Shown piece after piece: positions 48,095 to 55,831 of a stretch of DNA of 64,000 nucleotides (the stretch's first letter is position 1; each line of letters begins with the position of its first letter). The position numbers and the translations under genes were made by a program. The notes under the pieces were generated by a model. It had not been told where the DNA came from and ran no database searches. It was given only the letters and a program-made list of their open reading frames with translations. Source of the DNA: Neisseria animaloris (GTDB lineage: Bacteria > Pseudomonadota > Gammaproteobacteria > Burkholderiales > Neisseriaceae); NCBI RefSeq assembly GCF_900637855.1, contig NZ_LR134440.1, positions 1,674,001-1,738,000 of the forward strand, written 5' to 3'.

Positions 48095-49066
48095 TCAGCC
48101 TACTTCCTTCACCCTTGTGATTTCAGTTGCTTGACTGCCTTTGCGGGAGAAAAGGCTTACCAACACTTCACTCATACCGCCGATAATAATCAAGGCTCCT
48201 CCGGTTAATTGTGCGGGGCTCATGGCTTCGCCGTACACCATCCAACCGATAAAAACGGCGGCTACAACGCATTCCCAATAAGATACGCATGCAAACTCTA
48301 CCGCTTTCAGATGGCGTGTGGCGATGGTGCAGGTACCTAACGCGCCGAAACCGCATACGAAACCGATGCCGATCCACCATAACCAGTCGGTACTCGTCAT
48401 TTGGCTTACAGTCGGTTTTGTGAAGACAAATAGAATCACAATACCGATTAAAGCGAAAATAAAATTCCAAAATGCACGGGTATCTCCGGGCACTTCGGTA
48501 CGGAACCGGTTAAAAAATAGAAACAGACCGTAACCAAGACCGGAATAAAGGGCCAACATATCCCCTACGAAAGTTTCTGAAGAAAATTTCATGTCAAATT
48601 GCAAACCGTTTACACTGTCATAACTTACCAGTCCGACGATCAACAGCATACCGGCAAATACCGCAGCCACCGATGCCCATGTAACCCAGCGCATTTTCTC
48701 TTTCAGGAAAATAACGGCCAGCAAGGTAGAAATGATTGGGCCGATATAAATAAAGAATACGGCATTGGCAATCGAAGTAAGCTGGGTTGCCGCAACGTAT
48801 GCCGACAAGCAGTTACCCATAAAGAAACCGCTGGCAACCATGTGCCAAGAAAGTTTAAACGTCTTCAAATCTGATAACTTGCCTCTCGCTCCGATAATCA
48901 TTAAAAACAAGATGGCACCGAAAGCCATGCGCGAGAGGGCGATAAAATCTCCTTGTGCATTAATATGGCGTGCGAAAAAACCGACAAAGCCCATCAATGT
49001 GGCAGCGATAAAGGCATTTACAAAGCCGATTTTTTTGTTAATCGGCGAGCTTACTTGTGTGCTCAT
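48095..49066 (-). CDS. EamA/DMT-family transporter A
   Basis: A 323-residue protein with ten hydrophobic segments in two EamA repeats, a drug/metabolite transporter fold. The ATG at 49066 follows GGAG. It is clearly paralogous to the protein at 49985-50998: both share TLMGFVGFFARHI- and GDFIAL-type opening helices and the ANAVFFIYIGPI stretch. It lies next to the creatininase, suggesting movement of its substrate or product. The cargo is unknown. Confidence 0.85.
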   Translation of the reverse strand: MSTQVSSPINKKIGFVNAFIAATLMGFVGFFARHINAQGDFIALSRMAFGAILFLMIIGARGKLSDLKTFKLSWHMVASGFFMGNCLSAYVAATQLTSIANAVFFIYIGPIISTLLAVIFLKEKMRWVTWASVAAVFAGMLLIVGLVSYDSVNGLQFDMKFSSETFVGDMLALYSGLGYGLFLFFNRFRTEVPGDTRAFWNFIFALIGIVILFVFTKPTVSQMTSTDWLWWIGIGFVCGFGALGTCTIATRHLKAVEFACVSYWECVVAAVFIGWMVYGEAMSPAQLTGGALIIIGGMSEVLVSLFSRKGSQATEITRVKEVG

Positions 49067-49151
49067 GGTTGCTTCTCCAAAGATTAAAAATATAAGGGGG
49101 AAATCTTTACCGTCCCATTTTGGATTTATGCTCTTATTTCTAAAATAATTT

Positions 49152-49173
49152 GGGCGGGCGAGATAACCCGCCC
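49152..49173. repeat. GGGCGGGC hairpin, copy 3
   Basis: GGGCGGG (49152-49158) pairs with CCCGCCC (49167-49173) across an 8-nt loop, just beyond the creatininase stop. It could attenuate transcription into the next transporter gene. Confidence 0.7.
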
Positions 49174-49178
49174 TAAAA

Positions 49179-49952
49179 TCAAGCACCTAAGCTGAACTCA
49201 GTACGGATAGCCTCAGCCATTTTTGATGAAGCAGTTTCCAGTAAAATTTGGCCTTTTTCTTTTGTGGCATTCGCTGCCGAAGACAAGCAGCCGGAAGGCG
49301 GGGTCAGCTCCGGTTTAATTGGCAGAATATCGTAGTTCGGCAATTCTGCAGGCGGGCCGTCCATCACGGCATTCATATCTACCATTTCAGGATGCAGCAA
49401 TAACATCAGTGAAGTTTCCAGAACACCTCCGTGTTCCAAGTCCCAGCCGGTAAAGCCTTCAGGATACAGGCGTGCAATCGTGGCATCGTCTACAAAATCC
49501 CAATACGACATCAACAAGGCTTTTACTTCAATGCCATCGCGCTTGAGTTCACGGATTGCCGTATCGACACCTTCAAACAGAAATTGGTAGTTTTCGTAAT
49601 GCCCATTGCAGAAAACAAACCTGCGCACGCCGTGGGCAGCTAATTCCAATGTAATTTCACGAGCAAGGGCAATGAACGTCGTGCCGCTTAGAGAAGTCGT
49701 ACCGGCCAAATGGTAACCGCCGCCCGAGCGTTGCTGGGATTTATAACCGAAAGAAAGGGCAGGGCCGACAAGTCCGCCGATACGCTCTGCCACGGCTGTC
49801 GCCACATCGGTGGATAAAAGTTCGTCTACATTCATCGGCATATGCGGGCCGTGCTGCTCAAGCGCACCTACGGGAACAACGACAACAGGGTTTTCTTTTA
49901 CACGGTTTCGATATTCAAAAGCATTCATTTGCTTCATATTGATATTAGCCAT
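49179..49952 (-). CDS. crnA: Creatininase (creatinine amidohydrolase)
   Basis: Creatininase opens the creatinine ring to give creatine. The 257-residue protein keeps the metal ligands of the Pseudomonas enzyme at near-identical spacing: Glu32 and His34 (ALEQHGPH), Asp43 (NVDELL), His118 and Glu120 (NGHYEN), and the substrate residues Trp151, Trp170, Glu173, His174 and Glu179 (GWDLEHGGVLETS). The stretch GYKSQQRSGGGYH differs from GGGNHF of the Pseudomonas enzyme near the active site, so a related cyclic guanidino amide is possible. It lies 32 nt after a DMT transporter on the same transcript. Confidence 0.88.
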   Translation of the reverse strand: MANINMKQMNAFEYRNRVKENPVVVVPVGALEQHGPHMPMNVDELLSTDVATAVAERIGGLVGPALSFGYKSQQRSGGGYHLAGTTSLSGTTFIALAREITLELAAHGVRRFVFCNGHYENYQFLFEGVDTAIRELKRDGIEVKALLMSYWDFVDDATIARLYPEGFTGWDLEHGGVLETSLMLLLHPEMVDMNAVMDGPPAELPNYDILPIKPELTPPSGCLSSAANATKEKGQILLETASSKMAEAIRTEFSLGA

Positions 49953-49984
49953 AATGTTACCTCTCCAATATCTTCGTTAACCCA

Positions 49985-50998
49985 TTATTTGGCAGGGGGT
50001 ATAGGTGTCGGAATTCCGGTGGGCTTCGAACCTCTGGTAGACAGATAAACCTGTGATAATCCTCCTCCGACGATTAAGATACCGCCGAGATACTGCATCG
50101 TAGTCAAATGCTCAGAGAAAAGTACCATTCCGAGTATTGAAGCCATGATGGTTTCCTGATATGAAATGGTTGCCAGCTCTCCCGCCAATAGAATTCTGGA
50201 AGCAACGGTCAGGAAGTAGAATGCTCCGAATCCTGTAACCAATGCAGCAACAATCAGTACAATCCAAGAATCCATCGGCATTGTTGCAATATCCCACGGA
50301 ATTGAAATGCTCCGACCTTCCGCGTCTTTAACTGCGTATTCCAAATTGTTCCAACGGAAAACAAGCATCAGACCTATGGTCATCACGGCAAATAGGAAAT
50401 TGTAGAAAGACCTTACGTTGGAATTGAAATCGGTGCGGTAACGGGATACGAAAAGATAGAGTCCGTATGCAACCCCAGAAAGGAGCGCAATCATATTGCC
50501 CGTAGTGTATTTGGGATCAAGATCCAGTCCGAAACCTTTTTCGGAAACGATTCCGACAATTAAAAGCGTGCCGAGAATTACCGCTGACAGCGAACCCAGC
50601 ATGGGAATTTTAAATGGTTCTTTCAGGAAAATAGATGCCAATACGGTTGAATAAATCGGACCGGTATAGATGAGGAACGAAGCATTGGCAAGCGTAGTGT
50701 ACTGCGTTGAAATAACATAAAGCGAAGACAGCAGGCCGAGAAAAATACCTGAAAACAAGATAGCCGGCGAAAATTTTTGCGCCTTTACGGTTTTAAATCC
50801 ACCAACACATAGGAAAATCAATGTCATTCCGATGAGGCCAGCAAAGCTCCTACAGAATGCAATGAAGTCTCCCGGAGCACTGATATAGCGGGCAAATGCT
50901 CCAATACCCCCCATCAGCGACGAAGACAGAAACATGAAGCCGAAACCTTTCAGTTTCGTTAATGACTCTTGGTTCATCTCACACTCCTTTTTCAACAT
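49985..50998 (-). CDS. EamA/DMT-family transporter B
   Basis: A 337-residue, ten-span transporter paralogous to the one at 48095-49066, with SLMGGIGAFARYI, GDFIAFCR and ANASFLIYTGPI in matching places. GGAG lies upstream of the ATG at 50998; an internal ATG at codon 8 (50977) is another possible start. Its stop is 32 nt before the creatininase start, so the two form a transcriptional pair. A 314-nt gap separates it from the amidinotransferase gene. Confidence 0.85.
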   Translation of the reverse strand: MLKKECEMNQESLTKLKGFGFMFLSSSLMGGIGAFARYISAPGDFIAFCRSFAGLIGMTLIFLCVGGFKTVKAQKFSPAILFSGIFLGLLSSLYVISTQYTTLANASFLIYTGPIYSTVLASIFLKEPFKIPMLGSLSAVILGTLLIVGIVSEKGFGLDLDPKYTTGNMIALLSGVAYGLYLFVSRYRTDFNSNVRSFYNFLFAVMTIGLMLVFRWNNLEYAVKDAEGRSISIPWDIATMPMDSWIVLIVAALVTGFGAFYFLTVASRILLAGELATISYQETIMASILGMVLFSEHLTTMQYLGGILIVGGGLSQVYLSTRGSKPTGIPTPIPPAK

Positions 50999-51241
50999 CC
51001 TTTACGGTGAATGGAATGAGCCTTTCCCGAAATGTGTTAAATGTGAGGATTAAATTTAAACAACGTAAAATAGAAATTGACTATGCAATATTTCTATATG
51101 TATACGGCTTATACTTCCTGCAAACAGCATGAAGTTTCACTCTTCTCGTTTCCCCTTTCATTACAAACAAGTTACGGAACCACAAAGAACTTCTTCTTTT
51201 GTAAATCCCTTTCACTTTTCATTATATTTGCCTGAAGATTG
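50999..51241 (-). other. A/T-rich gap upstream of transporter B
   Basis: No gene. It probably holds a promoter for the transporter B-creatininase pair. A short inverted repeat GTATA-CGGCT-TATAC lies at 51100-51114. No riboswitch was recognised. Confidence 0.4.
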
Positions 51242-51290
51242 AAAAAACGGCAGCGGTTATGGATTTAGGAAAATCACGCCGCCGCCGTTT
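51242..51290 (-). terminator. Terminator of the amidinotransferase gene
   Basis: On the minus strand AAACGGCGGCGG (51290-51279) pairs with CCGCTGCCGTTT (51256-51245), one mismatch in 12, around a 22-nt loop and is followed by T6. The amidinotransferase may therefore be a separate transcript from the genes after it. Confidence 0.75.
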
Positions 51291-51312
51291 GCAGTTTTAT
51301 TGATTTACAGCC

Positions 51313-52443
51313 TTAAACAAGCGTCAAATCATCAAAGTTACGGTTCGGGAAGTAGTCCTCGCAACCACCTTCGCGATATACGTCTGCAGTAGCACAGTGC
51401 AGCGCACCGCCAAACGGATAAGCATCACGGAACGGAACAGGAATTACGTTCATGCCTAATTTATCCATTTGTTCTTGTTGATGCACTTCGGATGCTTCCA
51501 CAATCACTGTTTTGTGATCCAGAACCAGACAGTTCATAGACAGCCATACAGAGCTATAGCACAGTGGAGGCGGTTCGGTGTGTGCCGGTTGTGCGGCTTC
51601 CACGATTTGCCAATCGTTTTTCTCGAAGATGGCGCGTTGCTCTTTCGGCAGCGGACGTACAGGGTTGTTGATGATTAAACCCGGACGTAGCGGAACGAAA
51701 GTAGCGTCAATGTGGATCGGATATGGGTCGCCCGGGAAGTTCACGGCATGGACGGTCAATTCCGGATAGTAGCGTTTGAACCATTCCATTGCAGTGCGGT
51801 TGGTGGTCAAACCGTGTTGGATGAACAAGTCTTTACCTAGACGCAGAACGTCGGCGGCATCCCACATTGGCTCTTCTTCGGTGGTTACGAAGTCTTTGTT
51901 GGCGGTACGGATTAAGCGCTCTTCCAAAGAGATTTGCTCGTCGTAGTAGTTATGTTTGTAAGACTTGTCGGTCAAACGCGGACGGGGCGCTTGGGTCCAT
52001 TTGAATTCCGGGTCTTCTTCGAAATATTTTTTCATCAGCGGCCAATAGGCAAGATATTCGAAGTAGCGGCAGCGGAAAGAGTTGGCCGATGCCATGATTT
52101 CATTACCGATAGTTAATAAAATATCCCGCGGCGGCATACAAGTCATCATCGAACCTGTGCGGAAATCGGGAGTGATTACTGGTTGGTTCCATTGCAAAGG
52201 AGTAGGACGGTCAACGATTACACCGCGTTCTTCGAGCACTTTGGTCAAATAATTCAATTGGTCATTGGCTTTTTCTACGGTTTCCAACGGACGTGGGCCC
52301 CACATACCGCGCATTTTGCTGTCAATGGGCACTTTTTCAGAAGTAGCCGGTTCTTCGGGAGGAATACAACTATGGTCGGCAACACCGACAATTACCCGTT
52401 TCAGCGGGTCAAAGTCATTCCAGGAATTTACGATTTTTGCCAT
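51313..52443 (-). CDS. Arginine:glycine amidinotransferase homologue (GATM/AGAT-like)
   Basis: A 376-residue member of the guanidino-modifying family, closest in wording to animal AGAT, which moves the amidino group of arginine to glycine to make guanidinoacetate. Matching blocks are VNSWNDFDPLKRVIVG, GNEIMASANSFRCRYFEY, DAADVLRLGKDLF, HIDATF and SSVWLSMNCLVLD. The catalytic triad is present: Asp195, His244 and Cys350 (human Asp254, His303, Cys407). The active-site loop reads GGALHCATADV. The substrate could also be another amine, as in bacterial StrB1 or CyrA. GGAG precedes the ATG. It heads the creatininase cluster. Confidence 0.87.
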   Translation of the reverse strand: MAKIVNSWNDFDPLKRVIVGVADHSCIPPEEPATSEKVPIDSKMRGMWGPRPLETVEKANDQLNYLTKVLEERGVIVDRPTPLQWNQPVITPDFRTGSMMTCMPPRDILLTIGNEIMASANSFRCRYFEYLAYWPLMKKYFEEDPEFKWTQAPRPRLTDKSYKHNYYDEQISLEERLIRTANKDFVTTEEEPMWDAADVLRLGKDLFIQHGLTTNRTAMEWFKRYYPELTVHAVNFPGDPYPIHIDATFVPLRPGLIINNPVRPLPKEQRAIFEKNDWQIVEAAQPAHTEPPPLCYSSVWLSMNCLVLDHKTVIVEASEVHQQEQMDKLGMNVIPVPFRDAYPFGGALHCATADVYREGGCEDYFPNRNFDDLTLV

Positions 52444-52507
52444 GATTCATCTCCTTAACAATGACGGAAAACTAAAACAACGCTTTCATCGCTTTTCACA
52501 AACCCCA

Positions 52508-52567
52508 CCCAATCAAACAATATATGCATAATTATAAATACATAAACCAATACTGTTTCGGATTGGG
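52508..52567 (-). promoter_or_regulatory. Amidinotransferase promoter flanked by an inverted repeat
   Basis: On the minus strand a perfect TATAAT (52536-52531) has only GAAACA at -35, which suggests activator dependence. The arms CCCAATCAAAC (52508-52518) and GTTTCGGATTGGG (52555-52567) flank it as an imperfect inverted repeat; the upstream arm overlaps the -35 box. Confidence 0.45.
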
Positions 52568-52866
52568 ATTTTTGTGAAACTTATTCTAACGGCTGCTCCT
52601 TTTTTTAAAATATAGAAAAGAATAACAACACTATCAAAAAAGACCAAATCTTATTTATTTCATGAAGTTATATTCTTACATGGCATGATGGAAATTGATT
52701 GAAATCAATAGAAAGGTTTTCTGGCCTTGATAACCGGGGAAATGCTTTTTAAATATTCGACGAAGCAGAATACGATAACATCAAGTTCGTACGGTAAATG
52801 CTAAGCCAATTTTTCCTTCAATATTTTTAGGTGCGGTTCACATTTTTCCTGCTGCCATAAAATTGC
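52568..52866. other. A/T-rich divergent intergenic region
   Basis: This is the centre of a 580-nt gap between the amidinotransferase and oppA. No gene, DUS or recognised RNA was seen. A guanidine riboswitch was looked for by eye and not found. Confidence 0.4.
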
Positions 52867-52935
52867 TTGACAGAAGCGTAGAATCTTCTAAAAAATAGAC
52901 CGTCATTGCATTTGTTTACATAGTTGCAATGCAAC
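52867..52935 (+). promoter_or_regulatory. Candidate oppA promoter with downstream palindrome
   Basis: A perfect -35 TTGACA (52867-52872), a 16-nt spacer and TAAAAA (52889-52894). The palindrome GTTGCA-A-TGCAAC (52923-52935) follows about 30 nt later, with TTGCAT also at 52906-52911, a possible operator. Confidence 0.5.
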
Positions 52936-53023
52936 AATCTTATTTTTGAAAAATATTAACAACAACCGGGCCGTCTGAAAGTACTGAAACAAATAAGATT
53001 CCGGTTAAGGAGATGGATTAACT

Positions 53024-54679
53024 ATGTCTAAGCGAGTGATGTTCACGCGAAGTGTCTTGCTTTTGTCTTTAGGAGTGGCGTTCGGGTTAACTGCCTGCGG
53101 CGGCGGGGAAAATACTTCAAATATCAGCCGTGTTCAATCCGACGAACCGGCTGAAAAACAGGAGATCGTTATTAATAACGGTGCCGAGCCGGAATCGCTT
53201 GATCCGCATAAAGTATCGGGCGTACCCGAATCAGGCATTATCCGCCAGATTTTGGTCGGCCTCACTTCTACCGACAACGACGGCAATACCGTTCCGGGCA
53301 TGGCTGAAAAATGGGAAAGTGCCGATAACAAAGTATGGGCATTCACGCTACGTGATGCCAAGTGGAGTAATGGAGACCCTGTAACCGCTGAGGATTTTGT
53401 GTACAGTTTCCGCCGCGTTACCGACCCGGCCACCGCATCGCCTTATGCCAGCTATCTGGCTGATGCCAAAGTAGCCAATGCAGCCAAAATCGTCGAAGGT
53501 AAAGCCAAGCCCGACAGCTTGGGTGTGAAAGCCGTGGATGCGAAAACGCTGGAAATCACGCTGGAAGAGCCGGTGCCTTACTTCCCCGACATGTTGATTC
53601 ACACTTCCGTGAAACCCGTGCATAAAGCCACAGTGGAAAAATTCGGCGACAAATGGACTTCTCCCGCCAATATCGTCGTAAACGGTCCCTATACAGTGAA
53701 AGCATGGGACGTAAACAGCCAAATCGTGTTGGAGCGCAACCCGAATTATTTCGACGATGCCAACACCACCATCACTAAAGCCACTTTGTTGCCGATTTCT
53801 TCACCGCCTACCGATATGAGCCGCTTCAAAGCCGGCGAGGTGGAGTTCACTTACAACGATATTCCGACCGAGCAGTTTAAGTCGCTGAAACAAGAAATGG
53901 GTGATCAAATGAAAGTTGCGCCCTATCTGTGCAGCTATTACTACGAGTTCAACCACAACAAACCGCCGTTTGACAATGAAAAAGTACGCAAGGCTCTCCA
54001 ACTTGCGTTAGACCGCGATACGCTAGTGGAAAAAGTGCTCGGACGCGGCGAAACCGTGGCTTACCAGTTCACGCCGCCTGCCGCTCAGGGTATGAAAGAA
54101 TTTGTGCCGGAATGGAAAGCATGGGATAAGGCCAAACGCATTGAAGAGGCGAAAAAACTGCTGGCCGAAGCTGGTTACAGCGAGTCTAAGCCTTTGAATT
54201 TCGAACTGCTCTACAACACCAACGAAAACCACAAGAAAAATGCCGTGGCTGCCGCTGCGTTGTGGAAAGAGGCATTGGGCTTTGTGAATGTGAGTCTGGT
54301 CAACCAAGAGTGGAAAACCTATCTTGATACCCGCCGCAACCAAAAACACCAAATGGCGCGCGGCGGCTGGTGTGCCGACTACAATGAGGCTTCTTCTTTT
54401 CTGAATGCGTTCAAGTCTGAAAACAGCAGCAACTACGGCAAATATCAGAGTGCCGAATTCGACAAGTTGATGCTGCAAACCCTCAGTAGCGATATTACGC
54501 CCGAACAGCGCGGCGAGCTTTACCGTCAAGCAGAAGCCGTGATGGATAAAGATGCGGCAACCATTTTCGTTTTCCACTATGTAAATGCCCGTTTGGTGAA
54601 GCCGTATGTCGGCAATTACTCTGTAAAAGACCCGATGGACAACTGGCAGATTAAGCACTGGAAAGTTTTAAAACACTAA
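53024..54679 (+). CDS. oppA: Oligopeptide ABC transporter substrate-binding lipoprotein
   Basis: OppA captures peptides outside the inner membrane for import. The 551-residue protein has a lipoprotein signal ending LTAC (Cys25) and the SBP family 5 fold, with GAEPESLDPHKVSG, the DFVYSFRRVTDP signature and the C-terminal NWQIKHWKVLKH. AAGGAG stands before the ATG. It heads oppABCDF, and a long DUS hairpin follows, which would keep OppA in excess over the membrane parts. Confidence 0.94.
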   Translation: MSKRVMFTRSVLLLSLGVAFGLTACGGGENTSNISRVQSDEPAEKQEIVINNGAEPESLDPHKVSGVPESGIIRQILVGLTSTDNDGNTVPGMAEKWESADNKVWAFTLRDAKWSNGDPVTAEDFVYSFRRVTDPATASPYASYLADAKVANAAKIVEGKAKPDSLGVKAVDAKTLEITLEEPVPYFPDMLIHTSVKPVHKATVEKFGDKWTSPANIVVNGPYTVKAWDVNSQIVLERNPNYFDDANTTITKATLLPISSPPTDMSRFKAGEVEFTYNDIPTEQFKSLKQEMGDQMKVAPYLCSYYYEFNHNKPPFDNEKVRKALQLALDRDTLVEKVLGRGETVAYQFTPPAAQGMKEFVPEWKAWDKAKRIEEAKKLLAEAGYSESKPLNFELLYNTNENHKKNAVAAAALWKEALGFVNVSLVNQEWKTYLDTRRNQKHQMARGGWCADYNEASSFLNAFKSENSSNYGKYQSAEFDKLMLQTLSSDITPEQRGELYRQAEAVMDKDAATIFVFHYVNARLVKPYVGNYSVKDPMDNWQIKHWKVLKH

Positions 54680-54684
54680 ACCGG

Positions 54685-54729
54685 AGAGGCCGTCTGAAAA
54701 CAGAATATGCTTGTTTTCAGACGGCCTCT
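54685..54729 (+). terminator. 18-bp DUS-based attenuator after oppA
   Basis: AGAGGCCGTCTGAAAACA (54685-54702) and its complement (54712-54729). The stem runs three bp outside and three bp inside the DUS. A further DUS lies at 54769-54780. Confidence 0.78.
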
Positions 54730-54821
54730 GCTTAAATACACCATTATAGATACAGAGATAACAACCACAGGCCGTCTGAAACGGCCGGGCCGAAAGTACA
54801 AACCACCGTTAGAGTTCGCTT

Positions 54822-55742
54822 ATGTTGAAATTCATCATCAGGCGCGTGTTGGAAGCCATACCCACGCTGCTGGTTCTGATTACCGTATCGTTTTTCATGA
54901 TGCGTTTGGCTCCGGGCAGCCCGTTTACCGGCGAGCGCAACCTGCCGCCCGCGGTGCTGGCGAACATCGAAGCCAAATACCATCTCAACGACCCCATCTG
55001 GCTGCAATATCTCAATTATCTGAAACAGCTTGCCCACGGCGATTTCGGGCCGTCGTTCAAATACAAAGACTACACCGTTAACGAGCTGCTCTCGCAAGCC
55101 TTTCCCGTGTCGCTCGAAATCGGCCTGTACGCCTTCATCATCGCGCTGGTTGTCGGCGTGCTGCTCGGCGTGCTGGCCGCCTTGAAGCAAAATTCATGGC
55201 TCGACTATCTCACCATGGGCGTGGCCATGACGGGCGTGGTGATTCCCAGCTTTGTGAAAGCACCGCTGTTGGTATTGATTTTTGCCATCTGGCTCAAATG
55301 GTTGCCCGCCGGCGGCTGGAACGACGGAGCCGTGAGCAATCTGGTGCTGCCGGTGGCGGCGTTGGCGATTGCCTATATTTCGAGCATTGCACGGATTATG
55401 CGCGGCTCGATGATCGAAGTGATGAACAGCCCGTTTATCCGCACCGCCCGCGCCAAAGGGCTGCCTACCCGCTATATCGTGTGGAAACACGCCCTGCGCC
55501 CCGCCATGCTGCCGGTGATTTCTTATCTCGGCCCGGCGTTTGTGGGCATCATCACCGGCTCGATTGTAATTGAAACCATTTTCGGCCTGCCCGGTATCGG
55601 CCAGCTTTTTGTGAACGGCGCACTCAACCGTGATTACGGCATGGTGTTGAGCCTGACCATTCTCGTGGGTGTGCTCACGATTGTGTTCAACGCCGTGGTC
55701 GATATTCTGTATGCGGTGATTGATCCGAAAATCCGTTATTGA
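54822..55742 (+). CDS. oppB: Oligopeptide ABC transporter permease OppB
   Basis: A 306-residue inner-membrane permease with six predicted spans. It has the family's opening LKFIIRRVLEAIPTLLVLI, the EAA loop RTARAKGLPTRYIVWKHALRP that contacts the ATPases, and the closing VDILYAVIDPKIRY. It pairs with OppC to form the channel. Confidence 0.95.
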   Translation: MLKFIIRRVLEAIPTLLVLITVSFFMMRLAPGSPFTGERNLPPAVLANIEAKYHLNDPIWLQYLNYLKQLAHGDFGPSFKYKDYTVNELLSQAFPVSLEIGLYAFIIALVVGVLLGVLAALKQNSWLDYLTMGVAMTGVVIPSFVKAPLLVLIFAIWLKWLPAGGWNDGAVSNLVLPVAALAIAYISSIARIMRGSMIEVMNSPFIRTARAKGLPTRYIVWKHALRPAMLPVISYLGPAFVGIITGSIVIETIFGLPGIGQLFVNGALNRDYGMVLSLTILVGVLTIVFNAVVDILYAVIDPKIRY

Positions 55743-55746
55743 TTTG

Positions 55747-55789
55747 AGAGGCCGTCTGAAAACAGCATAAAGGTTTTCAGACGGCCTGA
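55747..55789 (+). terminator. DUS-pair hairpin between oppB and oppC
   Basis: AGGCCGTCTGAA (55749-55760) and TTCAGACGGCCT (55776-55787) around about 15 nt. Confidence 0.7.
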
Positions 55790-55831
55790 TGTGTTGATCT
55801 ATCCAATAAAAAAACCATAAGGCACACAACC

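Noticed and set aside
52444-53023. Guanidine riboswitch upstream of the amidinotransferase
   Set aside because: By eye there is no ykkC-type core and no pair of ACGR-loop hairpins. A covariance-model search would be decisive.
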